Origin: Desulfopila sp. IMCC35006
GTDB taxonomy: Bacteria; Desulfobacterota; Desulfobulbia; Desulfobulbales; Desulfocapsaceae
Assembly (NCBI RefSeq): GCF_005116645.1
Contig: NZ_SWCM01000004.1
Location: 186,001-250,000 of the forward strand
DNA: 64,000 bases
Direction of reading: 5' to 3'
Below, one piece after another: positions 8,450-17,891 of this stretch. The stretch's first letter is position 1; each line of letters begins with the position of its first letter. Made by a program: the position numbers and the translations under genes. Below the pieces are notes generated by a model. It saw nothing but the letters and a program-made list of their open reading frames with translations, made no database searches and was not told where the DNA came from.

Positions 8450-8765
8450 CCGATCCACATCCCTGCGTGTCTCGCTTGCTCCGTTGTACAGTAGACCCCA
8501 AAAATCTCCTCAGGAAAATACAGCGGAGATTTGCTATCTCTGCCCCCGCATTGCCGCAACCTTGATCCAGTGAGCACCCTCCCCCGCAAGCCTGTTTATG
8601 ATGTGCGAAATACACGCCCTGCATTGCTTGTCAATCCATGTATGACTTTTAAATTTCTCACCATATCGGTTGATCAGGAATTAATTGTTTCAACACCACC
8701 AAAAGGCTAGAAATACCAACAAAGAATGATTACTATTTTTTCGCTTTGTGTCGTATCTTGTTTTA
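8450..8765. other. Gene-free stretch downstream of the DnaJ-domain gene
   Basis: First part of a 613-bp gap before the 751-aa membrane protein gene. I see no gene, strong hairpin or promoter that I would defend here. Confidence 0.4.
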
Positions 8766-8937
8766 TGCTTACCGGTACACCTCAGCTCAATGGAGAGATG
8801 CGACAACCTTTTCACGGGATGCCATAAACCCATCCCTGAAAGCTTGATCGCAGCCATCCAGACTGCGGAACACCCGCTAAAATTTCGCTTCATACCCCTC
8901 TGGACCTCCAGGGTTGAACTATAGCGGTCATCCGGAT
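8766..8937 (-). repeat. Decayed copy of the palindromic element, opposite orientation
   Basis: Read on the minus strand it follows the intact copies: AACCCTGGAGGTCCAGAGGG, then GTGTTCCGCAGTCTGGATGG, GATCAAGC and GGGATGGGTTTATGGCATCC, with many substitutions. Both termini are altered and no flanking duplication is seen, so it is probably an old insertion. It lies between the DnaJ-domain gene and the 751-aa protein gene. Confidence 0.65.
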
Positions 8938-9062
8938 TTGTGTTATCTGATAAACAGCAGTTCCTTGCGGTGGTCACGCATCCTTGCTGGATTTATGACC
9001 TCGGCCAAATGCAGAGAAATCGGCTTCGTCGCCTATAACCTTTACATAAAGGAGACCTTTAC

Positions 9063-11318
9063 ATGGAAAATACCCCCAATACAGCACATCGCTGGCGATT
9101 CTGTCGGCTCGGTGGATTTGATCAGGTGCGCCTGGAACGAGCGGAAGACCTTCAGCATCTGTCAGAGCTCGATCAGAAACTATGGGCTGCACTCAGTTGC
9201 CCGGTGAATGGGCTGGAATTCGATTCCAGGACACTGGCCATGCTCGACAGCGATTCCGATGGGCGGGTGCGTGTTCAGGAGGTTCTGGCTGCAGTAAACT
9301 GGACCTGTTCGGTACTCAACAGTCTGGATTCGCTCATGGCTGGTTCCAGCGAACTGCCACTGCAGGCAATTGACGACAGCACCACGGAGGGACAGCAACT
9401 GCTCGCCTCAGCCAGGCAACTTCTTAGCTTTCGAGGCAAGCCGGAGGCTGACATTCTCACCATTGAAGATGTTGCCGACACTTCCCTGCTGCTTCAGGAT
9501 TCGGCTTTCAACGGCGATGGCATCATCCCGGTCCACGCGGCCGAAGACGAAGAAATCAGAACTCTTATCGAAGAAATCATGGCCTGTGTCGGCAGTGACG
9601 AAGACCGCAGTGGTCTCCCAGGTATTTCCCGGGAACGGATCGAACTCTTTTTTGAATCAGCGCGATTATATACAGAGTGGTGGGCGAAAGCGACCGGCAA
9701 CGCAGACATCCTGCCATTTGGCGAGACCACCATGGATGCCGCCGCCGTTTTCAGCACCCTGAAGAACAAAATTGACGATTTCTTTGTACGGTGCAGCCTG
9801 GCGGCATTTGACGCGAAAGCCGAAGATCCGCTCAATCCATCGATTGTCACATATGAAGCGATCGCCGGCCAGGATCTGCATGCTGCAACCGAAGAACTGG
9901 AACGTTTTCCTTTAGCACATATTCAGGCTGCACGCCCCCTGCCCCTCAAGGAGGGATTGAATCCGGCCTGGGCTGGCCCCATGAAACAGTTTGTCACGAT
10001 GATTGTCGCTCCATCGTTCGGGTCACTCGATCAACTTGAAGAGGAGCAATGGCAGCAGATCAAAGCCAATTTTGCCGCCTACGAGTCCTGGAGCGCCGAG
10101 AAAGCAGGCGCGGAAGTCGAGCCGCTGGGTCTTGAGCGGATACAGGCAATCCTGCAGAGCTCCCAGCAGGAACGACTGGAACAACTTATCGAACGTGACC
10201 TGCTGTTGACAGAACAGGTTGATACCATTGTTAAGGTTGAAAAACTGGTGCACTTTAACCGGGATCTTTACCGTTTGCTCAATAACTTTGTCGCTTTTCG
10301 CGATTTTTATGCCCAGGGCAGCAAGGCCATTTTCCAGTCCGGTACGCTGTTTATAGATGGCCGGGCCTGCGAACTTTGCGTCAAGGTGGCAGGTATCGAC
10401 ACCCATAGCCCGCTCGCCAGTCTGAGCAGGACATACCTGGCATACTGCAACTGTAAGCGTCGCAACAGCAGTGAGACTATGATCATCGCCGCTGCTTTTA
10501 CCGGCGGTGATTCCGACAACCTGATGGTCGGTCGAAACGGTGTTTTTTACGATGCCAAAGGTGATGACTGGGATGCAACGATCGTCAAGATCATCGACCA
10601 TCCGATCAGTGTCTCCCAGGCGTTTTGGTCCCCTTACAAACGCATTGGCCGGATGATTGGCGAGCAGATTGAAAAATTTGCCGCCGCGAAAGATAAAGCG
10701 GTGGACAGCAGCGCCAGTGCCGGAATTGCCGACGTGGGAGGTAAGGCGGCCGCCGGTGCAAAACCAGCTCCGCCTTTTGATGTGGGCAAATTTGCTGGTA
10801 TCTTTGCCGCCATCGGGTTGGCCTTGGGTGCTATCGGCACCGCAATCGCCGCGATCATCGGCGGTTTCATGGGGTTGCCGCTCTGGCAGATGCCCCTGGC
10901 TTTTGGTGGCATAATCCTTGCCATTTCAGGTCCATCCATGCTGATCGCCTTTCTCAAGCTGCGGCAGCGCAACCTTGGGCCCATTCTTGACGCCAACGGC
11001 TGGGCAGTCAATACCAAGGCAAGCATCAACATCCCGTTCGGCGCCACGCTGACCAAGATGGCGGCTTTACCCAAAGGCGCCGAACGGACCATGGTCGATC
11101 CCTTTGCCGAGAAGAAAACGCCCTGGAAACGCTGGGTATTTCTCCTGGTGCTGCTGACAGCCCTCGGTTATGCCTGGAATAAGGGGTATATAGAGCAGAT
11201 CAGCCATAAAATTACCGCCAGAATGGCAGGCCAGACAAGCGACAGTCAAACCAAGCCTGCTCCCGCTCCTGCTCCTGCTCCATCCCAGGAACAGAAACCT
11301 GAACCTAAAGCGAAATAA
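9063..11318 (+). CDS. Large membrane protein of unknown function with an EF-hand-like loop
   Basis: A 751-aa protein I do not recognise by name. It has no signal peptide. DSDSDGRVRVQEV near residue 62 is an EF-hand-type Ca2+ loop. The long middle is soluble and acidic. A glycine/alanine-rich double hydrophobic hairpin lies near residues 575-640 (FAGIFAAIGLALGAIGTAIA, then the MPLAFGGIILAISGPSMLIA run). LGPILDANGWAVNTKASINIPFG follows in two parts, with a third hydrophobic segment (WVFLLVLLTALGYAW) near residue 700. The tail is a Pro-Ala repeat ending EPKAK. GGAG precedes the ATG. It is a single gene with no informative neighbours. Confidence 0.7.
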   Translation: MENTPNTAHRWRFCRLGGFDQVRLERAEDLQHLSELDQKLWAALSCPVNGLEFDSRTLAMLDSDSDGRVRVQEVLAAVNWTCSVLNSLDSLMAGSSELPLQAIDDSTTEGQQLLASARQLLSFRGKPEADILTIEDVADTSLLLQDSAFNGDGIIPVHAAEDEEIRTLIEEIMACVGSDEDRSGLPGISRERIELFFESARLYTEWWAKATGNADILPFGETTMDAAAVFSTLKNKIDDFFVRCSLAAFDAKAEDPLNPSIVTYEAIAGQDLHAATEELERFPLAHIQAARPLPLKEGLNPAWAGPMKQFVTMIVAPSFGSLDQLEEEQWQQIKANFAAYESWSAEKAGAEVEPLGLERIQAILQSSQQERLEQLIERDLLLTEQVDTIVKVEKLVHFNRDLYRLLNNFVAFRDFYAQGSKAIFQSGTLFIDGRACELCVKVAGIDTHSPLASLSRTYLAYCNCKRRNSSETMIIAAAFTGGDSDNLMVGRNGVFYDAKGDDWDATIVKIIDHPISVSQAFWSPYKRIGRMIGEQIEKFAAAKDKAVDSSASAGIADVGGKAAAGAKPAPPFDVGKFAGIFAAIGLALGAIGTAIAAIIGGFMGLPLWQMPLAFGGIILAISGPSMLIAFLKLRQRNLGPILDANGWAVNTKASINIPFGATLTKMAALPKGAERTMVDPFAEKKTPWKRWVFLLVLLTALGYAWNKGYIEQISHKITARMAGQTSDSQTKPAPAPAPAPSQEQKPEPKAK

Positions 11319-11410
11319 TTCGCTGAAAATATTGTAAAGTACCCGCCGGATCACTACTGATCCGGCGCAACTATGCTTCAACCGCTGACAGGATCACGGA
11401 CAGGCAGATA

Positions 11411-12568
11411 ATGCAATCGACTCGACTACAGAAAGCCACGATTGAAAGTCTTCAAAGCAAAGATGAAGCTGAAACACTGCGGCTCAGGTGCTCGGGAGAC
11501 TGGACGATTGACACCCTTCACGATGCTCCCGACGCCCTGAATAAAATTGCCAATACAAGCCGGAATATCTCGATCGTTTGGGATGTATCCGATACAGGTC
11601 GTGTTGATTCGGCAGGTATGCTGCTTTTTATCCGCACCTCTGCTTTGCTCAAAAAAAACAATTGCTCCCTTCAGGTAGTCGGTACCACCAGTGAACAGGA
11701 AAAATTATATGCACTGCTGCAGAAATATTCCCCCGAACACTCCGAGCTCAAACCGGCGTTTTTCTCCCGCCTGGTCACCCCCTTCGACAGAATAGGCCGG
11801 AACTTTATTGCATTTTTGGCTAATTTACGCGACTTTCTCGCCTTTACCGGGGAAAATTTTGTCAACCTGCTGCACGCGATCGTGCAGCCCCGCTCCATCC
11901 GGTACAACGCGATAGTAAAAAATATAGAAGAAGCCGGGGTGCGGGCGCTCCCCATCGTGACCCTGACCAGTTTTCTCATAGGCGTGGTCATCGCCTACCA
12001 GGGCGCAGTGCAGCTGGAAAAATTCGGCGCCAATATTTTTATCGTCGATATGATCGCGCTTTCGGTCACCAGAGAACTTTCCCCGCTGATCACGGCCATA
12101 GTTGTCGCCGGCCGAACCGGCTCTTCCTATACGGCCCAGCTGGGGGTGATGAAAATAACCGAAGAGATAGATGCCATGCGCACCATGGGCTTTGATCCCC
12201 ATCGTTTTCTCGTCCTGCCCCGTATCATAGCCCTGATAATAGCCCTGCCGCTGATGATTTTCTTTGCCGATATAATTGGCATTGGTGCCGGCATGTTCAT
12301 CTCGCACGTCCACCTCAACCTCTCCTATCCGGAGTTTATCCACCGCCTGCAAAACGTGCTGACGGTAAAACATGTCTGGGTCGGTATCGGTAAAGGACCT
12401 TTTTTTGCCTGGCTGATTGCGACGGTGGGATGTTTTCACGGATTTCAAGTTTCAAAAAACACCGAAAGCATAGGACGCTACACCACGATTAGCGTGGTCA
12501 ACGCAATTTTTCTGGTTATTGCCTGTGACGCACTTTTCTCTGTCTTCTTTACGGAGCTTGGCATTTGA
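11411..12568 (+). CDS. mlaE: MlaE-type lipid ABC permease with N-terminal STAS-like domain
   Basis: A 385-aa protein. Residues about 20-110 form a STAS-like domain (VDSAGMLLFIRTSALLKKN), and the rest is the MlaE/YrbE permease with several membrane segments (LTSFLIGVVIAYQGAVQL, LSPLITAIVVAGRTGSSY, EEIDAMRTMGFDP). The family forms the inner-membrane channel of MCE complexes moving phospholipids between inner and outer membranes. The fused STAS part probably replaces a separate MlaB. It is the first gene of a five-gene operon; its stop overlaps the TTG start of the ATPase gene. Confidence 0.9.
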   Translation: MQSTRLQKATIESLQSKDEAETLRLRCSGDWTIDTLHDAPDALNKIANTSRNISIVWDVSDTGRVDSAGMLLFIRTSALLKKNNCSLQVVGTTSEQEKLYALLQKYSPEHSELKPAFFSRLVTPFDRIGRNFIAFLANLRDFLAFTGENFVNLLHAIVQPRSIRYNAIVKNIEEAGVRALPIVTLTSFLIGVVIAYQGAVQLEKFGANIFIVDMIALSVTRELSPLITAIVVAGRTGSSYTAQLGVMKITEEIDAMRTMGFDPHRFLVLPRIIALIIALPLMIFFADIIGIGAGMFISHVHLNLSYPEFIHRLQNVLTVKHVWVGIGKGPFFAWLIATVGCFHGFQVSKNTESIGRYTTISVVNAIFLVIACDALFSVFFTELGI

Positions 12569-13332
12569 ACGACACCATTATCACAGTATCGGACCTCGTT
12601 ACCCGTTTTGGCGACAATGTGATCCATGAGGGCGTCAACCTGACTGTGCGCCGGGGTGAAATATACGGCCTCTTAGGCGGCAGCGGTTCCGGCAAATCGA
12701 CCCTGCTCAAACAGATAATAATGCTGCTGCGCCCTGCGTCCGGCAAGATTACCCTTCTTGGTCACGATCTCATGACCATCAGCCGCAAAGACGCCGCTTC
12801 CCTGCGTCATCATTGGGGCGTGCTTTTTCAGGGGGGTGCCCTCTATTCTTCACTCACGGTTGCCCAAAATGTCGGTATCAAGCTGCGGGAATACACTGAT
12901 CTGCCGGAAGATATGATTGAGGATCTCATCCAGATGAAAATCAGCATGGTGGGTCTTCCTCCAACTGCGGCGGCGCTCTATCCCGCTGAACTCAGCGGCG
13001 GTATGACCAAGCGGGCGGCGCTGGCGCGGGCGCTGGCCATGGACCCTCAGCTACTGTTTCTTGATGAACCCACCTCCGGACTCGATCCTATCGGCGCCGA
13101 AGCCTTTGACAAACTACTCATTGAACTTCGGGACATTCTCAGTTTAACTGTGGTGATGGTCACCCACGATCTCGATACCATCTGGACTATTGTCGATCGC
13201 TTTGCCGTCTTGGGTGATAAAAAAGTCATTGCAGAAGGCACGCTTCATGAAGTTCTGCAAACCCCCCACCCTATTGTCGGACAATTCTTTGGCGGTCCCC
13301 GGGGACAAATACGGAGCAGGGATGGAAAGTAA
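12565..13332 (+). CDS. mlaF: MlaF-type ABC ATPase of the lipid transporter
   Basis: A 255-aa ATP-binding subunit. Walker A is GGSGSGKST, the signature LSGGMTKRAALARA is the MlaF form (M in place of Q), and Walker B is LLFLDEPTSGLDP, followed by the switch histidine in VVMVTHD. It couples ATP hydrolysis to lipid movement through MlaE. The start is a TTG overlapping the mlaE stop by four bases, with GGAG upstream, showing translational coupling. The 3' end overlaps the MCE gene by 11 bases. Confidence 0.92.
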   Translation: MNDTIITVSDLVTRFGDNVIHEGVNLTVRRGEIYGLLGGSGSGKSTLLKQIIMLLRPASGKITLLGHDLMTISRKDAASLRHHWGVLFQGGALYSSLTVAQNVGIKLREYTDLPEDMIEDLIQMKISMVGLPPTAAALYPAELSGGMTKRAALARALAMDPQLLFLDEPTSGLDPIGAEAFDKLLIELRDILSLTVVMVTHDLDTIWTIVDRFAVLGDKKVIAEGTLHEVLQTPHPIVGQFFGGPRGQIRSRDGK

Positions 13333-14218
13333 AATCAATTATACCCTTGTCGGCCTGTTCGTGGTTCTCCTGACGGCAGGGCTGATAAGCTTTGCCTACT
13401 GGTTGGGAAAACATGGAGGCAGACAGGAATATGACGCCTATCTTGTCTATATGTCGGAATCTGTCGCCGGGTTAAGCACCGATGCTTCGGTTAAATACAG
13501 AGGGGTAAATGTGGGCACGGTCGAGCGGCTGGGGATAAATCCTCACAATGCAAAAGAGGTGGAAATCCTTCTCAAAATCGAGCACGGAACCCCCATCAAG
13601 ACCGACACCACGGCCACACTGAAGTCTTTTGGCATAACCGGTCTGGCCTTTATCGAACTGAGCGGAGGCAGCAACGATGCCCCACCGCTGCAAAAAACGG
13701 GTGACTCGATCCCGATCATCCCGGCAACCCCGTCAACCTTTACTCAGATATATGGCTCCCTGGAACAGCTCATCCAGCAATCTGCTTCTACCCTGATCAA
13801 ATTTGACCAGATACTCAGCAAAGAGAACCTGGAGAATATTACCGCCATCCTTGGGGAAACAAAGCTGCTGGTCAAAGATATCAGGGGCCAAATGGCGGGA
13901 TTACAGAATTTGGTTGAGAGCGGTGTGGTCATGGAAAAGCAGGTCTCCAGCGCCTTTGAAAAAGTCGCACACGCCTCCGACAGCGTTAAAAAAATGGCCG
14001 ACAGCCTGGAGCATAACTATGCAAATGTTGGTCACGAAATGCAACAAGACGTCCGGCAGAGCCTTGAGCTCTTCAATCAGCTGCTGTACGACCTGGATAT
14101 TCTGACCGGAGATCTCCAGCATGCGACCCAGGCCATACAAGCCAGCCCAAGTGATCTGCTGTTTAAACACAGGCCTCTAAAACCTGGACCTGGAGAAAGG
14201 GAATATAATGAAAAATAG
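13322..14218 (+). CDS. mlaD: MlaD-type MCE-domain protein
   Basis: A 298-aa inner-membrane-anchored periplasmic protein. One N-terminal membrane segment (YTLVGLFVVLLTAGLISFAY), then an MCE domain (VAGLSTDASVKYRGVNVGTV to about residue 115), then a long helical or coiled-coil region to the end. MCE proteins form hexameric rings that hold the lipid. The open frame extends upstream, but ATG 13322 has GGAG in front and starts at the expected anchor, so I chose it. It overlaps mlaF and the lipoprotein gene, so the operon is continuous. Confidence 0.9.
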   Translation: MESKINYTLVGLFVVLLTAGLISFAYWLGKHGGRQEYDAYLVYMSESVAGLSTDASVKYRGVNVGTVERLGINPHNAKEVEILLKIEHGTPIKTDTTATLKSFGITGLAFIELSGGSNDAPPLQKTGDSIPIIPATPSTFTQIYGSLEQLIQQSASTLIKFDQILSKENLENITAILGETKLLVKDIRGQMAGLQNLVESGVVMEKQVSSAFEKVAHASDSVKKMADSLEHNYANVGHEMQQDVRQSLELFNQLLYDLDILTGDLQHATQAIQASPSDLLFKHRPLKPGPGEREYNEK

Positions 14219-14816
14219 ACGTCTTCTCCTCGCACTCCTGTGCTGTGTACTCGCGAGTTGCAGCTTCAACAAGATCCCTGCAGGCGATTTGTATACCATT
14301 TCACCCGGTGGAGAACAAGGCAGCAGCTCCACCGCCGCCCGAATAAAAAACCAGCCCATAATTAAACTGGCTCCGATGCGTGCATCGAGAGCGTTCAGCG
14401 GTACCGACATTGTGTACTCCACCACCCGGTATGAACAAAACAGCTATGCATACAGCCGCTGGAGTGACGCACCGGTTAAATTACTGCCTCTGCTCTTGCA
14501 AAATGCCCTTGAGGCAACCGGAGGTTTTGGTGCCGTCATCAATTCCCCATCAAAAGCAACTGCCGATTTTCTGCTGGAAAGCACGCTCTACGATTTCAGC
14601 CACCATGTCCACAACGAGAGCACCTCAGACGGGGTTATCGATATACGTTTCCACCTGATAGACACAGCCACAAACCTGGTAATCGCGACAAGGGAATTTC
14701 ACAGCCAAGTTCCCGCCTCCTCTGTCAATGCCAGGGATGCGGCCGCCGCACTCAATAAGGCGGCAGAAAATGTTGCCCATGAGCTTGCAGTCTGGCTTGT
14801 CGGCATGCACCTCTAA
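14208..14816 (+). CDS. ABC-type transport auxiliary lipoprotein (PqiC-like)
   Basis: A 202-aa lipoprotein with lipobox LASC (Cys about residue 19). The body matches the auxiliary component of MCE transporters: DLYTISPG near the start, FSGTDIVYSTTRYEQNSYAY, WSDAPVKLLPLLLQNALEAT, and a late FHLIDTATNLVIATREF. PqiC-type lipoproteins sit in the outer membrane and dock to MCE tunnels. It overlaps the MCE gene by 11 bases, which supports a common complex. Confidence 0.82.
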   Translation: MKNRRLLLALLCCVLASCSFNKIPAGDLYTISPGGEQGSSSTAARIKNQPIIKLAPMRASRAFSGTDIVYSTTRYEQNSYAYSRWSDAPVKLLPLLLQNALEATGGFGAVINSPSKATADFLLESTLYDFSHHVHNESTSDGVIDIRFHLIDTATNLVIATREFHSQVPASSVNARDAAAALNKAAENVAHELAVWLVGMHL

Positions 14817-14853
14817 GCAGGCTTTTGTAGAGATTCTTATTTAAGGAAAAGAT

Positions 14854-15642
14854 ATGAGACCACAGCACATGCATCGATTCACCACCACCCTTTTTATATC
14901 TCTCGTCCTGCTGGTATGGGGATGTTCGGAAAATACTCTCACCTTCCAGGTACGTTTTCCTGAAGTATCGGGCTTAAAAAAGCATGATCTTGTTTATTTT
15001 GGCAAAAATGAAATAGGCCAGGTTGCCAAGGTCCTCTACACCGAGCAGGGCGACTTCCTGGTTGAAGTGGTGATCGCCCCCGAATTTAAGCATACGGCGA
15101 CGGAAAACTCGAAATTTTACATCGGACACGCCCCGGTGAAAGAACTGAAGATGGCAGTGATTGTCGAACAGGAACATCCGGGTGGCGTCGTCCTGAAAAA
15201 CGGCAGCGTTGTCCAGGGAAGTGCAAGAGACGGATATTTTGCAGAGATGCTCAGCGACCTGCAGCAAAAAGCGGGCGCAGCCCAGAAAGAGTGGAACAAG
15301 ACTTTGCAGGAACTCAAAAAGTCTCTCGACACCTCTGCCGGACAGCTGGACCGCCAGCTGGGAGCAACGCTTGATGAGCTCTCCGCGCAGTTCAATGCAT
15401 TTGCCGATGAACTTGGCAAGGTTCCGGACAGGCAGGAGGTAAAGCGGCTGGAAGAGAGTCTAAAGCAGTTTGCCGACGAATTTCAAAAAGCTCAGAAAGG
15501 TATTCAGGATCAGCTCCGCAATGAGATAATCCCCCAGTTTCGCATGGAACTTGAGTTGCTCCGCAAACAATTAAAAAAAGAGGGCCGTGAAGAAGAACTC
15601 AAAGAACTCGACAAGCAGGTGCAGGAACTCGACACCGTCTAG
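14854..15642 (+). CDS. Lipoprotein with MCE-like domain and coiled coil
   Basis: A 262-aa protein with a signal peptide and probable lipobox (VLLVWGC, Cys about 24). Residues about 30-125 look MCE-like: FPEVSGLKKHDLVYFGKNEI, GQVAKV, and a later VVLKNGSVVQG. The remainder is a long charged coiled coil rich in E, K and Q. It differs from the upstream MCE protein in being lipid-anchored rather than having a membrane helix. It lies 37 bp after the auxiliary lipoprotein gene in the same direction. A second MCE subunit or a periplasmic spacer in the same system is inferred. Confidence 0.72.
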   Translation: MRPQHMHRFTTTLFISLVLLVWGCSENTLTFQVRFPEVSGLKKHDLVYFGKNEIGQVAKVLYTEQGDFLVEVVIAPEFKHTATENSKFYIGHAPVKELKMAVIVEQEHPGGVVLKNGSVVQGSARDGYFAEMLSDLQQKAGAAQKEWNKTLQELKKSLDTSAGQLDRQLGATLDELSAQFNAFADELGKVPDRQEVKRLEESLKQFADEFQKAQKGIQDQLRNEIIPQFRMELELLRKQLKKEGREEELKELDKQVQELDTV

Positions 15643-15653
15643 CGACCAGATTT

Positions 15654-16118
15654 TCAAGTCACCTCAACCTTCACGCCACCGGTGATGCGCAGCAGGTAAT
15701 CAGGACTCAAAGGGACGCCGGTGGCATCTGTACCAGCCGCCGGGTAGACAGTATCATATGCATCGAGTGATACATCAAGCAAAATTGCGACAGGCGTATC
15801 TTCCAAGCCGAATGGGCACACCCCGCCTGGAAGGAATCCTGTCATCTCTTTTGTCTCCGCCGCACTTGCCATCCGGTGCTTGGCGCCTGTTGCACGTTTC
15901 AGCGCGCCGTTGTTAATTTTCTTGTCACCGGCAGCCACCACCAGTCGATATGTATCATCTTTTCCTTTGAACAGGATCGATTTTGCTATCTGGCCAACCG
16001 GCACTCCTATCCGGTGGGCTGCTGTTTCTGCTGTCGGTGTTGAACCAGGCTCAAACTCAAGGGCGGCAAGGTCATGACTCTTTAAAAACGCTTGCACTTT
16101 TGCAGGAATATTGCTCAT
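15654..16118 (-). CDS. ybaK: YbaK/EbsC-family aminoacyl-tRNA deacylase
   Basis: A 154-aa YbaK-fold protein. The conserved IGVPVGQIAKSILFKGKDDT, VVAAGDKKIN and GFLPGGVCPFG segments are present. The family hydrolyses mischarged tRNAs (Cys-tRNAPro for YbaK, others for paralogues), acting in trans in the cytoplasm. The exact substrate is not decidable from sequence. It runs convergent to the MCE operon and lies 13 bp from the decayed protease on the same strand. Confidence 0.88.
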   Translation of the reverse strand: MSNIPAKVQAFLKSHDLAALEFEPGSTPTAETAAHRIGVPVGQIAKSILFKGKDDTYRLVVAAGDKKINNGALKRATGAKHRMASAAETKEMTGFLPGGVCPFGLEDTPVAILLDVSLDAYDTVYPAAGTDATGVPLSPDYLLRITGGVKVEVT

Positions 16119-16131
16119 TTTCCAGATGTAA

Positions 16132-17561
16132 TTACGGGTTGATAAGATCAGGATGCACTACTGCCGCCTCAGAATTACCAGAGTTCTCAGAGTAAGGCAA
16201 GAGTCGGTAAGAAAATACAGAAAAACACCCAAGTCCGCGCAAGGCGATTGATAATTGCGTATCATGGTCTTTGCATATCGACAATGATATTTTTGCCTCT
16301 TGTACGTAGAGATCCTGGTCGAGTTCTTCTCTCCAGGTGAGGACAGCATCTTTTTCCATATCCGGTCCATCCGAAGCCGACAATGCCTCGTCATCATATG
16401 GCCCGGTTTGGGGGCTTCGAGACTGGCCTCTGAGGCTTTTTCTTTCTGCGCGAGCCTCTGCCATCCTTTGACGCATATCTGCCAGCTTCAAGGAGACGGC
16501 GGTCTGCCTGCCTCGCTTATCTGCCATTTTTGCCACTTTCGCGATGGTCTGCCACTCTGGTTCAAGCTTTACCCTCTGTTGGCTCATTGCCTGAATCTTG
16601 TCCAGCTTAACCGACTTGCCGTAGAATGAGGTATACGCAACCGGCCCGATCTGATCCCAGGGAAGAGAGTGATCGAGATATTTCTCACCTGATCGCAGAT
16701 GTTGCGATAACCTCGGCAAGACAATATCGGGTGTAACGCCCTTGTACTGCGTGGAACCACCGGTTATTCGGTAGAACTTCTCAAGGGTCAACTGTAATCC
16801 TCCGAGATCGCCAAGCTCCCTGACCACGGAGGCCCGTAGGTTTTTCGTCAGATTTATGCCGATCTGCACCGTCCCCTTCCCATAGGTATGTTCGCCACCG
16901 ACGATAATTGCCCGCTTGTAGTCCTGCAGAGCTGCGGCCACAATCTCCGAGGCCGACGCGGAAAACCTGTTAACTAAAACAACAAGTGGACCGCTGTATT
17001 CGATGTGGGTGTCATCATCTTCCAGAACCTGAATCTTTCCATTGCTCGCCTTGACTTGAACCACAGGGCCAGACTTGATGAACAGCCCGGCGATATTCAC
17101 AGCATCGACCAGCGAACCGCCGCCATCGTTGCGCAGATCGAGAATAATCCCTGCCAGTCTGTTAAACCTGCGGACAATATCCGGGCCACCATATTTTCAA
17201 CCTGACCTATCCTCTTTCGCATAATACCGTATCCGGTTGTCGGCAAAACATTGGTTCCATGTTCCAGATTGTCCGCTCTCTTGCGCGCAAAAGAGTGCAG
17301 CACCGTTACATCACGGCGCAGCAGAAACCTTTTCTGGTAATCCAATTGCTTCAGATAGAGGTTGCAGATCTCTGTCGACTGGGATTCGTTCATCTCCCTA
17401 TGGTTGAAATGAATGGCGGGCAGCTCTTTATTCAGCATATCGCCGATAAGTTGATTCCTCTTCTGATCAAGTTCCTGGATATCTTTCGCAATTTCGGAAC
17501 CGGCAGAAAAGGAAAGAAGCACCAGAAAAACTGCCAATGTGCGTTGAATACGATTTTTCAT
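16132..17561 (-). pseudogene. prc: Decayed tail-specific protease (Prc/Tsp, S41 family)
   Basis: The N-terminal part (from 17561) has a signal peptide and the Tsp-like segment ICNLYLKQLDYQKRFLLRRD. The C-terminal part in another frame starts near 17165 with GIILDLRNDGGGSLVDA and keeps the catalytic Ser in FSASASEIVAAA and Lys in GKGTVQ, then FYRITGGSTQYKGVTPDIV. Together they give about 476 aa, against about 650-700 for the family. The PDZ domain and part of the core are missing, and the two parts are out of frame. An internal deletion plus frameshift is therefore likely. A palindromic element is inserted 21 bp upstream of the start. Confidence 0.8.
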
Positions 17562-17582
17562 CTAATTTCCAACCTTAAAAAA

Positions 17583-17754
17583 TGTGATTACCACTAAAGT
17601 TCAGCTTGGAAGGTCCAGAGAGATATGAGGTGCCCTTTGCACGGGTGTTCCGCAGCCTGGATGGCTGCGGTCAAGCCCCCAGGGATGGGTTTATGGCGTC
17701 CCGTGCACAGGGCACCTCATATCCCCATATAGCTAAGGTTTAGTGGTAATCACA
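17583..17754 (+). mobile_element. MITE-like palindromic element, 172 bp
   Basis: A nearly intact copy: TGTGATTACCACTAAAGTTC at the left, AGGTTTAGTGGTAATCACA at the right, arms GATATGAGGTGCCCTTTGCA and GTGCACAGGGCACCTCATAT, and the core GGGATGGGTTTATGGCGTCC. TAAAAAAT occurs on both sides (17576-17583 and 17755-17762), an 8-bp probable target duplication. It separates the start of the decayed protease gene from the tetR promoter. Confidence 0.82.
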
Positions 17755-17891
17755 TAAAAAATAACCCCCAAGGTTTTCTCTTGTGCTGTAAACACTCATA
17801 CCATCACAATGTGGAAGAAATGTGAAAAAACAATGATAAAAATCCTGCCGACAAAGGCCCGCCACGCCACTGCACGACACTTAGATATCAA

